Source of the DNA: Bacillus salipaludis
GTDB lineage: Bacteria; Bacillota; Bacilli; Bacillales_B; DSM-18226
Assembly: GCF_004358205.1 (NCBI RefSeq)
Contig: NZ_SMYO01000003.1
Location: 372,001 to 436,000, forward strand
Direction of reading: 5' to 3'
DNA length: 64,000 nucleotides
Both the position numbers and the translations under genes were made by a program. The notes under the pieces are model-generated. The model saw only the letters and a program-made list of their open reading frames with translations, ran no database searches and had not been told where the DNA came from. Of the stretch, positions 34,645-42,521 are shown piece after piece (position 1 is the stretch's first letter; each line of letters begins with the position of its first letter).

Positions 34645-35949
34645 ATGAGCCAAACAGATTCAGTTACTGTTCAGAGGGCTCAGGCTGCAGAAAGCAGAAC
34701 GGTCTCAGCAGCAAGAGATGCCATTAATGGAAAGGTTAAAGGCATCCGTGCATTGCTTCCGTTTCTCGGACCTGCATTTATTGCCTCCATCGCCTATGTA
34801 GATCCAGGAAATTTCGCAACCAATATTCAAAGTGGTGCGAGCTTTGGTTATAAAATGCTTTGGGTAATCGTTTTAGCTAACTTGATGGCTATGTTGCTAC
34901 AAAATATGTCAGCAAAATTAGGAATTGCTACTGGCAGAAGTCTTCCAGAGGTTTGCCGGGACCATATGCCAAAATGGATGACCTACGGCATGTGGGTGGT
35001 TTCAGAACTGGCCGCAATGGCTACCGACCTTGCTGAATTCTTAGGTGCAACGCTCGCACTAAATTTACTAGCCGGTATCCCAATGCTATATGCAACGATT
35101 ATCGTCGGTATTGTCACCTATCTTATTCTAATGTTAGAAAAATTCGGATTCCGCCCGTTAGAAAAATTCATTGCCGCATTTGCTGTTCTTATCGGCTTAT
35201 GTTATTTAGTTGAAACCGTCATTTCCAAACCGAATCTCAGTCTAATTGCCTACCATAGTGTCACACCGTGGCTCGGCAACAAAGAAAGTATTATACTGGC
35301 AGTTGGTGTAATCGGTGCAACAGTCATGCCACATGCAATCTATTTGCACTCCAGCCTGACGCAAAATCGAATTGTACCACGAAATGATATGGAAAAAATC
35401 AAAATTCAAAAGTTTAGTACAAAAGAAATCATGATTGCCATGACGCTTGCCGGGTTTGTCAACTTAGCCATGATGTATATGGCTGCATCCGTCTTTAACA
35501 CCACTGGAAACAGTCATATTGCGGATCTTACTACGGCCTACCATACCTTAACACCGCTGCTTGGTTCAGCCGCAGCAAGTGTATTCTTGATTTCATTACT
35601 TGCTTCCGGTGTTTCAAGCTCTGTGGTGGGAACGATGGCTGGTCAGGTCATTATGCAAGGATTTGTTGGATTTACGATTCCATTATGGATTCGACGATTG
35701 GTTACAATGCTTCCAACCTTTATTATCGTTGCTATGGGGGTTGATCCAACCCGGACACTAGTTATCAGTCAGGTGGTTCTAAGTATTGTTCTACCTTGTC
35801 CGATTATTGCGCTCATCTACTTCACCCAGAAGAAGGAATTAATGGGTGTGCTAACGAATAAACGAATAACTACGATTTTATCAACAATCTTTGCTATCGT
35901 GATTTTAGGGTTAAACTGCTGGTTAATTGTTCAGACATTTTTTGGATAA
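34645..35949 (+). CDS. mntH: Nramp-family Mn2+ transporter MntH
   Basis: The 434-residue protein has about 11 membrane helices and the Nramp hallmarks: DPGNFATN in helix 1 (metal-ligand Asp and Asn) and MPHAIYLHSSL in helix 6 (ligand Met with neighbouring His). It imports Mn2+ and other divalent ions with protons. ATG 34645 follows AAAGGATGG; the frame upstream to 34585 lacks a ribosome site. The MntR-like operator supports the manganese role. A terminator follows. Confidence 0.95.
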   Translation: MSQTDSVTVQRAQAAESRTVSAARDAINGKVKGIRALLPFLGPAFIASIAYVDPGNFATNIQSGASFGYKMLWVIVLANLMAMLLQNMSAKLGIATGRSLPEVCRDHMPKWMTYGMWVVSELAAMATDLAEFLGATLALNLLAGIPMLYATIIVGIVTYLILMLEKFGFRPLEKFIAAFAVLIGLCYLVETVISKPNLSLIAYHSVTPWLGNKESIILAVGVIGATVMPHAIYLHSSLTQNRIVPRNDMEKIKIQKFSTKEIMIAMTLAGFVNLAMMYMAASVFNTTGNSHIADLTTAYHTLTPLLGSAAASVFLISLLASGVSSSVVGTMAGQVIMQGFVGFTIPLWIRRLVTMLPTFIIVAMGVDPTRTLVISQVVLSIVLPCPIIALIYFTQKKELMGVLTNKRITTILSTIFAIVILGLNCWLIVQTFFG

Positions 35950-35953
35950 AAGT

Positions 35954-35988
35954 AAAAAGCACACGAGTTAGATATCGTGTGCTTTTTG
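35954..35988 (+). terminator. Terminator of mntH
   Basis: AAAAAGCACACGA and TCGTGTGCTTTTT arms form a strong hairpin soon after the stop. Confidence 0.9.
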
Positions 35989-36050
35989 ATTGTTCAATGT
36001 GTTTACCGACCTTTGAAGGACATTTCCATTCCTTTTTAAAACGTTTTGGT

Positions 36051-36362
36051 CTTCATCGTCCTTATGAACAACATTCCACGAAAGCTTCACTGCTCTTTTG
36101 GCCTTCATCGTCTTTATGAAGAACATTTCACGAAAGCTTCACTGCTCTTTTGGCCTTCATCGTCCTTATGAAGAACATTTCACGAAAGCTTCACTGCTCT
36201 TTTGGCCTTCATTGTCCTTATGAAGAACATTTCACGAAAGCCTCACTGCTCTTTTGGCCTTCATCGTCCTTATGAAGAACATTTCACGAAAGCCTCACTG
36301 CTCTTTTGGCCTTCATCGTCCTTATGAAGAACATTTCACGAAAGCTTCACTGCTCTTTTGGA
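36051..36362. repeat. Six 52-bp tandem repeats
   Basis: Six units of exactly 52 bases start at 36051, 36103, 36155, 36207, 36259 and 36311, followed by a decayed seventh at 36363. Inner units differ by only 1-3 bases; the first is more diverged. Each holds CTTCAT-N7-ATGAAG, a small hairpin, and CGAAAGC(T/C)TCACTG. The period is not a multiple of three and no ribosome site is present, so it is not a coding repeat. It fills the space between mntH and the sulfite-oxidase-like gene. Confidence 0.95.
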
Positions 36363-36416
36363 CTTCGTTGCCATCCAAAGTAACGTTATCAGGGACCTGT
36401 TCATCGAATTCGTTAT

Positions 36417-37484
36417 TTATTCCACCTTCACCTTAATCGTATCGATTGCATTATAACCATACCCCTTACGGTTCCAAACCGCTTCCTTTGGCTGCTTCCC
36501 GCCTTCTGATTCCATAGCCCTCGAAAGGATGGTGTACTCCCCTTTTTCAAACACCTCCCATTTATATTCCCAACGAACCCAAGCATATTTTTCCGGCGAT
36601 TGCACCAAATTAGCGAAGCTCCAAGTCATCCCCCCGTCCACACTCACTTCAATTTTCGTGATCACCCCTCTCCCAGTCCAGGCAATCCCTGCAATAGTAT
36701 GAAATCCGGTATTAAGAATTTGCCGATCAATTGGCTGTTGAATCGTTGAGTTTATTTTCATTGTTGTCACAGGTAATTTTCCCTCATCTGAATCCTTTTT
36801 GGGGTAATAAACATAATCAACCGCCTGAAAAGGGCCTTTAAATTCATGGTCAATCACGGTGATTTTTTTAATCCATTTTACCGAGGCCATCGCATACCAT
36901 TCCGGGACAATTAACCTCAGAGGAAAACCGTGCTTAAAAGGAAGCGGCTTTCCATTATACTCATAGGCAATTAAGGTATCGGGATGAAGTGCTTTTTCAA
37001 TCGGCAAACTCCTACTAAAATAAGTAAGATCGTTTGAGTCTGTTCGTACGCCAAAGTCATATCCCTCAAAAACTACTTCCTTCGCTGCTTCTAAGACACC
37101 CGTGTACCTAAGCATCGTCCTTAATGAGACACCCTTCCAAATTCCTTGGCTAATCGCCCCTTTTTGCCACTGCTCACCAAATACCATTGGTTTAAAGAAA
37201 CCTCTTTTATTCCCTGCACATTCAAGAACTGACTTTAACGTCTTGGACGGTAATGCTTGAATTTCCTCTAGCGAAAAGGTTCTCGAAAAATTCACGAGTC
37301 CACCTATAGACAGCCAGTAAAAGGAAGATACAAAATTCGGATATGAAAAATGGTTCCTCCGATAAAACAGTTTTTCAGTTACAAAATCTTTATGGATAAA
37401 TTGAATCGGTGTTTCCTGATTCTCAGGATCTAACGTTTTGGTGATCAAATATGATTTCGCACCCGTTTTTTGTGAACTTTGCAT
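36417..37484 (-). CDS. Sulfite oxidase-like molybdopterin enzyme
   Basis: The 355-residue protein has the sulfite oxidase fold: a molybdopterin domain with the Mo-ligand Cys in LECAGNKRG (about residue 88), GVSLRTML, and YEYNGKPLPFKHGFPLRLIVP. A C-terminal Mo-Co dimerisation domain follows (about 235-350; GIAWTGRGVITKIEVSVDGG). No signal peptide or haem domain is present, so it is cytosolic, like YuiH-type proteins. It probably oxidises sulfite or a related compound; the electron acceptor is unknown. GAGAGGAG precedes the ATG. Confidence 0.9.
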   Translation of the reverse strand: MQSSQKTGAKSYLITKTLDPENQETPIQFIHKDFVTEKLFYRRNHFSYPNFVSSFYWLSIGGLVNFSRTFSLEEIQALPSKTLKSVLECAGNKRGFFKPMVFGEQWQKGAISQGIWKGVSLRTMLRYTGVLEAAKEVVFEGYDFGVRTDSNDLTYFSRSLPIEKALHPDTLIAYEYNGKPLPFKHGFPLRLIVPEWYAMASVKWIKKITVIDHEFKGPFQAVDYVYYPKKDSDEGKLPVTTMKINSTIQQPIDRQILNTGFHTIAGIAWTGRGVITKIEVSVDGGMTWSFANLVQSPEKYAWVRWEYKWEVFEKGEYTILSRAMESEGGKQPKEAVWNRKGYGYNAIDTIKVKVE

Positions 37485-37581
37485 AAATCTCCTCTCTAAA
37501 ACTTATATTTTTTTACTTCATTCATATGAAAAAATCCACAAAAAAGAAGACCTAACGAATGAGTTTACTTTAGAGTATTTA

Positions 37582-37610
37582 CAAATTCTAATAGAGGGAG
37601 TAAGATATGA
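37582..37610 (+). promoter_or_regulatory. Promoter of the c-di-AMP riboswitch leader
   Basis: TTTACA, a 17-base spacer and TAAGAT lie about 20 bases before the first conserved riboswitch segment. It is a fair match to the vegetative consensus, and the placement fits a start just before the aptamer. Confidence 0.55.
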
Positions 37611-37627
37611 TTCGTAATTTAATTTTT

Positions 37628-37887
37628 TGAATCGCTGAGTTCCAATTGGGAACGGGGGAACCATCATTGAAGAGTCTTACAAAAACTTTTCTATGGGGTG
37701 AATCTTAAAAAGATATTTCTATTCTAATGCTTGTCTTTTTAAGTAGGGTGACTCTTACATCCGAATCCGTCAGCTAACCTCGTAAGCGTGTTAAAGAGAT
37801 ATCATTTTAATCGTGCAAGCAGCATGTTTATTTCATGATGCAAAAAAACCGCCACGAGGAGATTTCTCTCTTCCGTGGCTTTTTTAT
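37628..37887 (+). promoter_or_regulatory. c-di-AMP (ydaO/yuaA) riboswitch with terminator
   Basis: The leader carries the ydaO-class conserved blocks in order: ATCGCTGAGTTCC, GAACGGGGGAACCA (37651-37663), GGGGTGAATC (37695-37704), TAGGGTGACTC (37744-37754) and CATCCGAATCCGTCAGCTAA with CCTCGTAAGCG near 37790. A terminator with GCCACG/CGTGGC arms and a T-run lies at 37850-37887, before the start codon at 37960. In known cases c-di-AMP binding stops expression of potassium uptake genes, and the gene that follows is a Ktr subunit. Confidence 0.95.
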
Positions 37888-37959
37888 TTTTTTAGGTGGT
37901 TTGTGAAAAACCCACACTATCATACTCTTAAATAATGTTTTTCGGGAGATGTCTTACAT

Positions 37960-38634
37960 ATGACTAAACAGTTTGCAGTAATCGGTATGGGCCGCTTTGG
38001 TTCGAGTCTTTCAGCTGAGTTATTTAAAGACGGTGCTGAAGTTTTAGTGATTGATAAAAATGAAAAAAGGATTCAAGAAAATTCAGATTTCTCAACACAT
38101 GCAGTAGTTGCAGATACAACAGATGAGAGGGTAATAAAAGAGCTAGGTCTTCGAAACATGGATGTAGTTGTGGTAGCCATAGGAGACGATATTCAAGCAA
38201 GTATTTTAACTGTTATGATTTTAAAAGAATTAGGGGCCAAACAAGTTATAGCAAAGGCAGTAACAAATCAGCATGCAAAAGTTCTTACTCAGGTCGGGGC
38301 TGATCGGGTCGTTTTACCTGAACGAGAAACTGGCATCCGAATTGCTAAGAATCTTTTGTCACCTAATGTCCTTGATTTTATTGAACTATCCGATGAATAT
38401 AAAATAGAAGAAATTGTTGCCTCTTCATTTATGATAGGTAAAAGCCTTCGTGAATTGGATATTCGGGCAAAATACCAATTAAGTGTTATCGCCATTAAAA
38501 GTAACGGAAAGATGAACATCTCACCATTTCCAGATGACACGATTAATCCTGGTGATACTCTTGTTGTCCTGGGTGAAAAGAAACTATTAAAGAAATTCGA
38601 AACAAAAACTGAAAAGGCACTATTTATCATATAA
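37960..38634 (+). CDS. ktrA: Ktr potassium uptake regulatory subunit (KtrA/KtrC)
   Basis: The 224-residue protein has an RCK_N Rossmann domain (GMGRFGSSLS at about 8-17, acidic VIDKNE after strand 2, VVADTTDE) and an RCK_C domain (about 135-218; DDTINPGDTLVVLGEKK). It gates a KtrB/KtrD channel in response to ATP/ADP and c-di-AMP. GGGAGATG precedes the ATG. The riboswitch upstream matches the ktrAB case in Bacillus subtilis, but no channel gene follows; the gene is closed by a terminator. Confidence 0.92.
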   Translation: MTKQFAVIGMGRFGSSLSAELFKDGAEVLVIDKNEKRIQENSDFSTHAVVADTTDERVIKELGLRNMDVVVVAIGDDIQASILTVMILKELGAKQVIAKAVTNQHAKVLTQVGADRVVLPERETGIRIAKNLLSPNVLDFIELSDEYKIEEIVASSFMIGKSLRELDIRAKYQLSVIAIKSNGKMNISPFPDDTINPGDTLVVLGEKKLLKKFETKTEKALFII

Positions 38635-38640
38635 AAAAGG

Positions 38641-38689
38641 AAAAAGAGCTAGGATCGCTGAAAACAATTGATCCACAAGCTCTTTTTTT
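38641..38689 (+). terminator. Terminator of the Ktr gene
   Basis: AAAAAGAGCT with AGCTCTTTTT and an inner GGATC/GATCC pairing form a long hairpin with a T-run. Confidence 0.85.
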
Positions 38690-38692
38690 ACT

Positions 38693-38878
38693 AGGCTCTG
38701 TTAAACCTGGTTGTTTATTTCCGCTCCAGGCACAAGCGGTTCGTGGGCGGTTCGGGGAGCCTCCTCGTCGCTTCGCTCCTGCGGGGTGTCTCCCCTGTCC
38801 CGTAATCCCACAGGAGTCTTCGTGCCTTCCGCTCCAATCAACGTTGTTTAAAATCAACATTGTCCTTTAACACAGCCT
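38693..38878. repeat. Dispersed palindromic repeat element, long copy
   Basis: The 186-bp element has inverted ends AGGCTCTGTTAAA and TTTAACACAGCCT (12 of 13 paired) and a GC-rich centre that differs from the AT-rich surroundings. Inner blocks such as TTTCCGCTCC and GGAGCGGAA (reverse) and GGAGCGAAGCGACGAGGAGG (reverse) are typical of repeats seen in many Bacillus genomes. It has no gene. A 77-aa frame across it is accidental. Shorter relatives lie at 7582-7658 and 22095-22173. Confidence 0.8.
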
Positions 38879-38882
38879 TTTA

Positions 38883-39866
38883 CTAAATAATCCCCCTGAT
38901 TTGATTACCATTTTCCATAAGCTTAGCTGTATTCTCCTCGTACAAACCCAGTGCCCATTCCCGAATTCGGTCTGAACTTAATTTCTCCCATTTTTCTAAA
39001 CTAGGAATCTCCTCTACTCCAAATGCAAGTTCCGATAATCTCTTCAAAATGACCAAAGAAGAATAGGAATGCGGTAGAAACGGATCATTTTTCTTTTCAT
39101 AATAAAATTTATTTATAAGTTTAAATGAATTTGGTTCGTAAATTAATTCAACCAGCTTTGCACGGTATTCTAAATCCTTAGCCTGAAGATGGGGGAAACG
39201 AGAAAAATCACTGAAATGCTGGGCCTCGTGCTTCAAATAACTGATTTGAAATTCCCTGCAATCCTGATTCTCCTTTTTATGCTCCGGACGGTCCGCTACA
39301 TAATAAAGTCCATCTGGTTTTGCCCAGCCGCCGGCAAATTTTTCACCAAATGTAGCATAATGGGCCCAGCTTTGTAAAATAAAATCAGACAAAAAATAAA
39401 CCGTTACTTTTTGGGTATGGTGTGGCAGTTCAACTGTAAAGTTCTCTTTATCGGTTGTTTTCCAAATATATGGGCCCCTATATGGCGGTGTTACCCCACC
39501 GACAAACTCATAACCTTTTTCTTTAAATTGGATCGATAATTGCTCCTCCAATCTATCCAATTCCTCATCTTGTTGATGACCATAAATTAATTCTGAAAGT
39601 GAAAGCCTTAGTCGATTTTCTGAATAAATCACACTTTTATGCGTCAACACCGACCTGAAATATTCGAAATAGAAAGAAAGAACCTTTTGGATCCACGGAT
39701 CCTCGGATTTAAAACGATCATTCGGATTTTCACTAAAAAAACGTTGATAATATTTCGATTCCAGTTCTAGAAATTTAGCATTTTTATCTGGAACTGAACG
39801 GAGATATTTATATGCTGCGATTACATCTCCTTGTAAACAATAGGCATACAATTTTGACTCATCCAT
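38883..39866 (-). CDS. Uncharacterised protein with HEAQH motif, putative metalloprotease
   Basis: The 327-residue cytosolic protein has a helical N-terminal half and, at residues 213-217, the motif HEAQH, which fits the HExxH zinc site. Glu233 or Glu240 in LEYRAKLVELIYE could be the third ligand, as in gluzincins. Nearby FAGGWAKPDGLYYV and TPPYRGPYIW are well-ordered aromatic stretches. No signal peptide is present. I do not recognise a named family. The gene stands alone between a repeat element and cysK. Confidence 0.7.
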   Translation of the reverse strand: MDESKLYAYCLQGDVIAAYKYLRSVPDKNAKFLELESKYYQRFFSENPNDRFKSEDPWIQKVLSFYFEYFRSVLTHKSVIYSENRLRLSLSELIYGHQQDEELDRLEEQLSIQFKEKGYEFVGGVTPPYRGPYIWKTTDKENFTVELPHHTQKVTVYFLSDFILQSWAHYATFGEKFAGGWAKPDGLYYVADRPEHKKENQDCREFQISYLKHEAQHFSDFSRFPHLQAKDLEYRAKLVELIYEPNSFKLINKFYYEKKNDPFLPHSYSSLVILKRLSELAFGVEEIPSLEKWEKLSSDRIREWALGLYEENTAKLMENGNQIRGII

Positions 39867-40027
39867 CCTAAGGCTACCCTCTCCTGTTTTGCATCATAAC
39901 TTTGATTGTACCAAACTTTTTTACATATAAGAAAAAATAAGTTTTTCCTCTAAGTATTTATTTAGTGAAAAGTTAATCTCCAAAAATCGGATTTTACCTC
40001 AGCTTTTAACAAAGCCTAAGTAAAAAA

Positions 40028-40054
40028 ACAAAAAGCTACCTAAGCAGCTTTTTT
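40028..40054 (-). terminator. Terminator of cysK
   Basis: AAAAAGCT and AGCTTTTT arms around CCTAAGC lie beyond the stop at 40067. Confidence 0.75.
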
Positions 40055-40066
40055 AAATCCTATTAT

Positions 40067-40990
40067 TTAAATTGGAAATAAATCAGATGATAAGTAACGT
40101 TCACCGGTATCCGGTGCCAATCCTAAGACATTTGCATCGGATGGAAGTTTCTTGGCAATTTCTAAAGCATAATAGATAGAAGCTGCTCCTGAGGCACCAA
40201 CTAAAATTCCTTCTTCAGCAGCCAGACGACGTGCAATGTTCTGGGCATCCTGATCCTCAATTAATAAAATTTTATCGTAAATAGATTGATTTAAAATTTT
40301 TGGTATAAACCCAGGGCCCGTCCCAGGGATTTTATGCGGGCCAGGACGTCCTCCGGATAAAACGGGTGACCCCGCAGGTTCAACCACAAAAATCTTTAGA
40401 TTTGGTATTTTTTCTTTAAGAACTTCACCCGTACCAGTAACGGTACCGCCTGTGCCAGCCGTACAAATGAAGGCATCTAATTTCCCCTTAAATGCCTCGT
40501 AGATTTCAATCGCTGTTGTATCCCGATGAGCATCTGAATTCGCACTGTTTTCAAATTGCATCGGAATAAAATAATCAGGGATCTCTTCAGCAATACGGTA
40601 AGCTTCTTCAATTGCTCCACGCATGCCGTGTTCTGATGAAGTTAAATGCACCTCTGCACCATAAGCTTTTAGGATTTTAATTCTCTCTTCTGTTGCATTA
40701 TTCGGCATCGTAATGATACAACGGTACTTCCTAGCGGAACAAACCATCGCTAAGCCTATTCCGGTATTTCCTGAAGTTGGCTCAATAATAACGGTTTTTC
40801 CGGGAGTAATTTTCCCCTCTTCTTCGGCTACCTTAATCATGTTAAACGCAGCACGGTCTTTTACACTGCCTCCGGGATTAAAGGACTCCAATTTAATGTA
40901 AACAGAAGCACCACTTGGGTCTGCCAAATGATTTAACTTCACGATTGGAGTATGCCCAATCAGCTCTAAAATAGAATTATGTAGTTTCAT
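40067..40990 (-). CDS. cysK: Cysteine synthase (O-acetylserine sulfhydrylase)
   Basis: The 307-residue PLP enzyme has the Schiff-base Lys in GGSVKDRAA (about 43), the PTSGNTGIGLA loop that binds substrate, the phosphate-cup GTGGTVTGTG and a Ser in VGASGAAS. It makes cysteine from O-acetylserine and sulfide. The ATG at 40990 has GGAGTG seven bases upstream; the earlier ATG at 41008 lies before that site. The promoter region contains a CymR-like element, which fits cysteine control. Confidence 0.94.
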   Translation of the reverse strand: MKLHNSILELIGHTPIVKLNHLADPSGASVYIKLESFNPGGSVKDRAAFNMIKVAEEEGKITPGKTVIIEPTSGNTGIGLAMVCSARKYRCIITMPNNATEERIKILKAYGAEVHLTSSEHGMRGAIEEAYRIAEEIPDYFIPMQFENSANSDAHRDTTAIEIYEAFKGKLDAFICTAGTGGTVTGTGEVLKEKIPNLKIFVVEPAGSPVLSGGRPGPHKIPGTGPGFIPKILNQSIYDKILLIEDQDAQNIARRLAAEEGILVGASGAASIYYALEIAKKLPSDANVLGLAPDTGERYLSSDLFPI

Positions 40991-41006
40991 AATAGCACTC
41001 CGTTTC

Positions 41007-41056
41007 ATTCAGTATATTTCTATTGGAATTATAAGCTTTTGCTCTCTATAATTCAA
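41007..41056 (-). promoter_or_regulatory. cysK promoter with possible CymR operator
   Basis: On the minus strand TTGAAT (41051-41056), 17 bases and TATAAT (41028-41033) form a good vegetative promoter. On the plus strand ATTCAGTATA...ATTGGAATT (41007-41030) ends in the ATNGGAATT part of the CymR box and covers the -10 and start, as expected for a repressor. The left half of the box is only a partial match. Confidence 0.5.
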
Positions 41057-41279
41057 TTATCGAAGTTTTAGAAAAGAAGAAGCAACCTCGCCTCTTATTT
41101 TAAATTATTTTACTAAAAATCACTATAAACCTATTTCGTTCATTCCCAACTTCATTTTTTATTCACAAATACTTTTTACCTTCCATACTATAAAAGAGAG
41201 CAATATCTATTGTAAAATGGCGTTAATATTGTATAATTCATAGTATAGACATCGGAATTAATGGATTAGGAGGTTAAGT

Positions 41280-41456
41280 ATGGGGCTTTTTAAAAATCTA
41301 TTTATTGATCGTTGCCCTAAGTGCAATAAAATATTAGAAACTCATCAATCAAAAACTTTAAAAGGGATTGTCATCAAATCCTGTCCGGATCAACATTATC
41401 AAAAAGAATTTCATCCAGCTTTTGAAACATATATTGAAAGTCATAAGGTTTCTTAA
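41280..41456 (+). CDS. 58-aa zinc-ribbon-like small protein
   Basis: ATG 41280 follows AGGAGG and opens a 58-residue frame starting MGLFKNLFIDRCPKCNK. The CPKC pair, a later Cys (IKSCPDQHY) and several His could form a small zinc site. No family name comes to mind. A hairpin terminator directly follows the stop, which supports a true single-gene unit. About 290 bases of AT-rich DNA separate it from cysK, with TATAAT-like sequences near 41240. Confidence 0.7.
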   Translation: MGLFKNLFIDRCPKCNKILETHQSKTLKGIVIKSCPDQHYQKEFHPAFETYIESHKVS

Positions 41457-41459
41457 CTC

Positions 41460-41491
41460 AACAACCCAGCAGAATCTGCAGGGTTGTTTTC
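41460..41491. terminator. Terminator between the 58-aa gene and GNAT gene
   Basis: AACAACCC and GGGTTGTT arms with a T-run on the plus strand lie between two convergent genes. Confidence 0.75.
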
Positions 41492-41954
41492 ATTTCCAAT
41501 CTGCCTTTCTTTTTTCAAAAGTACTGATAAACAAACCTGGAACAACTTCAATGTCCTGAATTAACTGATAACCATTTTTTAAGTAAAGGTTTTTAGCAGG
41601 CGTATTATCTCTGCCAGTCGATACTTTAAAAATCGGAATTTCTTTTTTGTCCTCCTCCAGACATAATAATAATTTTTGAGCAATCCCCTTTCGAAAATAC
41701 ATGGAATCAACAATCATTCTACAAATCGTGAGTTCATTCCCTTTGAGTTCGTATGATAATGCTCCTGCTAGCTCCTCTCCTTCAAAATAACCAAAAAAGG
41801 TTTCTTTCGATTCTAATAATTCCTCAAAAGACTCTTTTAGGGGAGGTATTTCATAAAAATTAATTAACTCAGCCTCAATTAGATAGGAGGCTCTTTGGAG
41901 TTCATATAATTCTTTAACAAGACGTTTATTTTCAAAATCAATTTTTTCAATCAT
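41490..41954 (-). CDS. GNAT family acetyltransferase
   Basis: The 154-residue protein shows the GNAT core: GYFEGEELAGALSYE, then ICRMIVDSMYFRKGIAQKLL with the acetyl-CoA pyrophosphate loop (about 95-103), and NTPAKNLYLKNGYQ near the end. The acceptor is unknown. AGGAGGG lies before ATG 41954. It is a single gene. Confidence 0.85.
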   Translation of the reverse strand: MIEKIDFENKRLVKELYELQRASYLIEAELINFYEIPPLKESFEELLESKETFFGYFEGEELAGALSYELKGNELTICRMIVDSMYFRKGIAQKLLLCLEEDKKEIPIFKVSTGRDNTPAKNLYLKNGYQLIQDIEVVPGLFISTFEKRKADWK

Positions 41955-42068
41955 TCATTACCCTCCTAAAGTGAAAATTCCTTTTACATGGAAAAGCAGG
42001 TCAAGCATCCACTCATATTATTTCTATAAACATACACTATTTGAAAGGAAATAAGGAGGCAAACAAAT

Positions 42069-42350
42069 TTGGAAAAACAAAATTCACGAAATTTTGGCGG
42101 CTCTGCGTATCACCACGGGCATGGTGGCTATTATCCTGGTACAGGTTATCATCATGGGCACGGGGGTTATTATCCTGGACAAGGTTATCATCATGGCCAT
42201 GGCGGATATTATCCTGGGTATGGATATCATCACGGGCATGGTGGTTATTATCCTGGGTATGGGTATCATCACGGGCATACTGGTTACTATCCTGGATATG
42301 GGGCCCATCATGGGCATGGTACCTACAAGCCTGGTAACCGCGAAAAATGA
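42069..42350 (+). CDS. His/Gly/Tyr 13-residue repeat protein
   Basis: A TTG start nine bases after AAGGAGG gives a 93-residue protein. After 13 leader residues it holds six 13-residue repeats of the form YHHGHGGYYPGYG (39 bases each), the last degenerate (AHHGHGTYKPGNR). It is rich in His, Gly and Tyr with no hydrophobic core or signal peptide. Metal binding and cross-linkable Tyr are plausible, as in spore-coat or cell-surface proteins, but this is inference. Frames on other strands through the repeat are also open and should not be trusted. Confidence 0.75.
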   Translation: MEKQNSRNFGGSAYHHGHGGYYPGTGYHHGHGGYYPGQGYHHGHGGYYPGYGYHHGHGGYYPGYGYHHGHTGYYPGYGAHHGHGTYKPGNREK

Positions 42351-42367
42351 TTATGAGCAGCAAACCA

Positions 42368-42398
42368 CAGGTAGTCTCTTGGGAACTACCTGTTTTTA
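42368..42398 (+). terminator. Terminator of the repeat protein gene
   Basis: CAGGTAGT and ACTACCTG arms flank CTCTTGGGA and are followed by TTTTTAT. Confidence 0.85.
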
Positions 42399-42521
42399 TT
42401 CCAATTAGAAAACTTTTATTGAACAAACTTATTGCATAATAATAATAAATCATGGGATATGTTCAAAATCATATAAATGTTAAACTAGTTCTATCAGGAA
42501 TTCTAAAATGGAGGTTTTTAA

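Noticed and set aside
36051..36362. Possible CRISPR array
   Set aside because: Units follow each other directly without unique spacers, and no cas gene is near.
36254..36436. 60-residue frame in the 52-bp repeats
   Set aside because: The repeat period is not a multiple of three, so the frame changes from unit to unit; there is no ribosome site.
38627..38860. 77-residue minus-strand frame
   Set aside because: It lies across the dispersed palindromic element and its content follows the repeat sequence.
40006..40018. Possible fourth copy of the dispersed element (AGGCTTTGTTAAA on the minus strand)
   Set aside because: Only one end is recognisable; the opposite end and inner blocks are missing.
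42041..42453. Other open frames on both strands across the 39-bp repeats
   Set aside because: A repeat free of stops in several frames keeps them all open. Only the frame at 42069 has a ribosome site and a sensible peptide.
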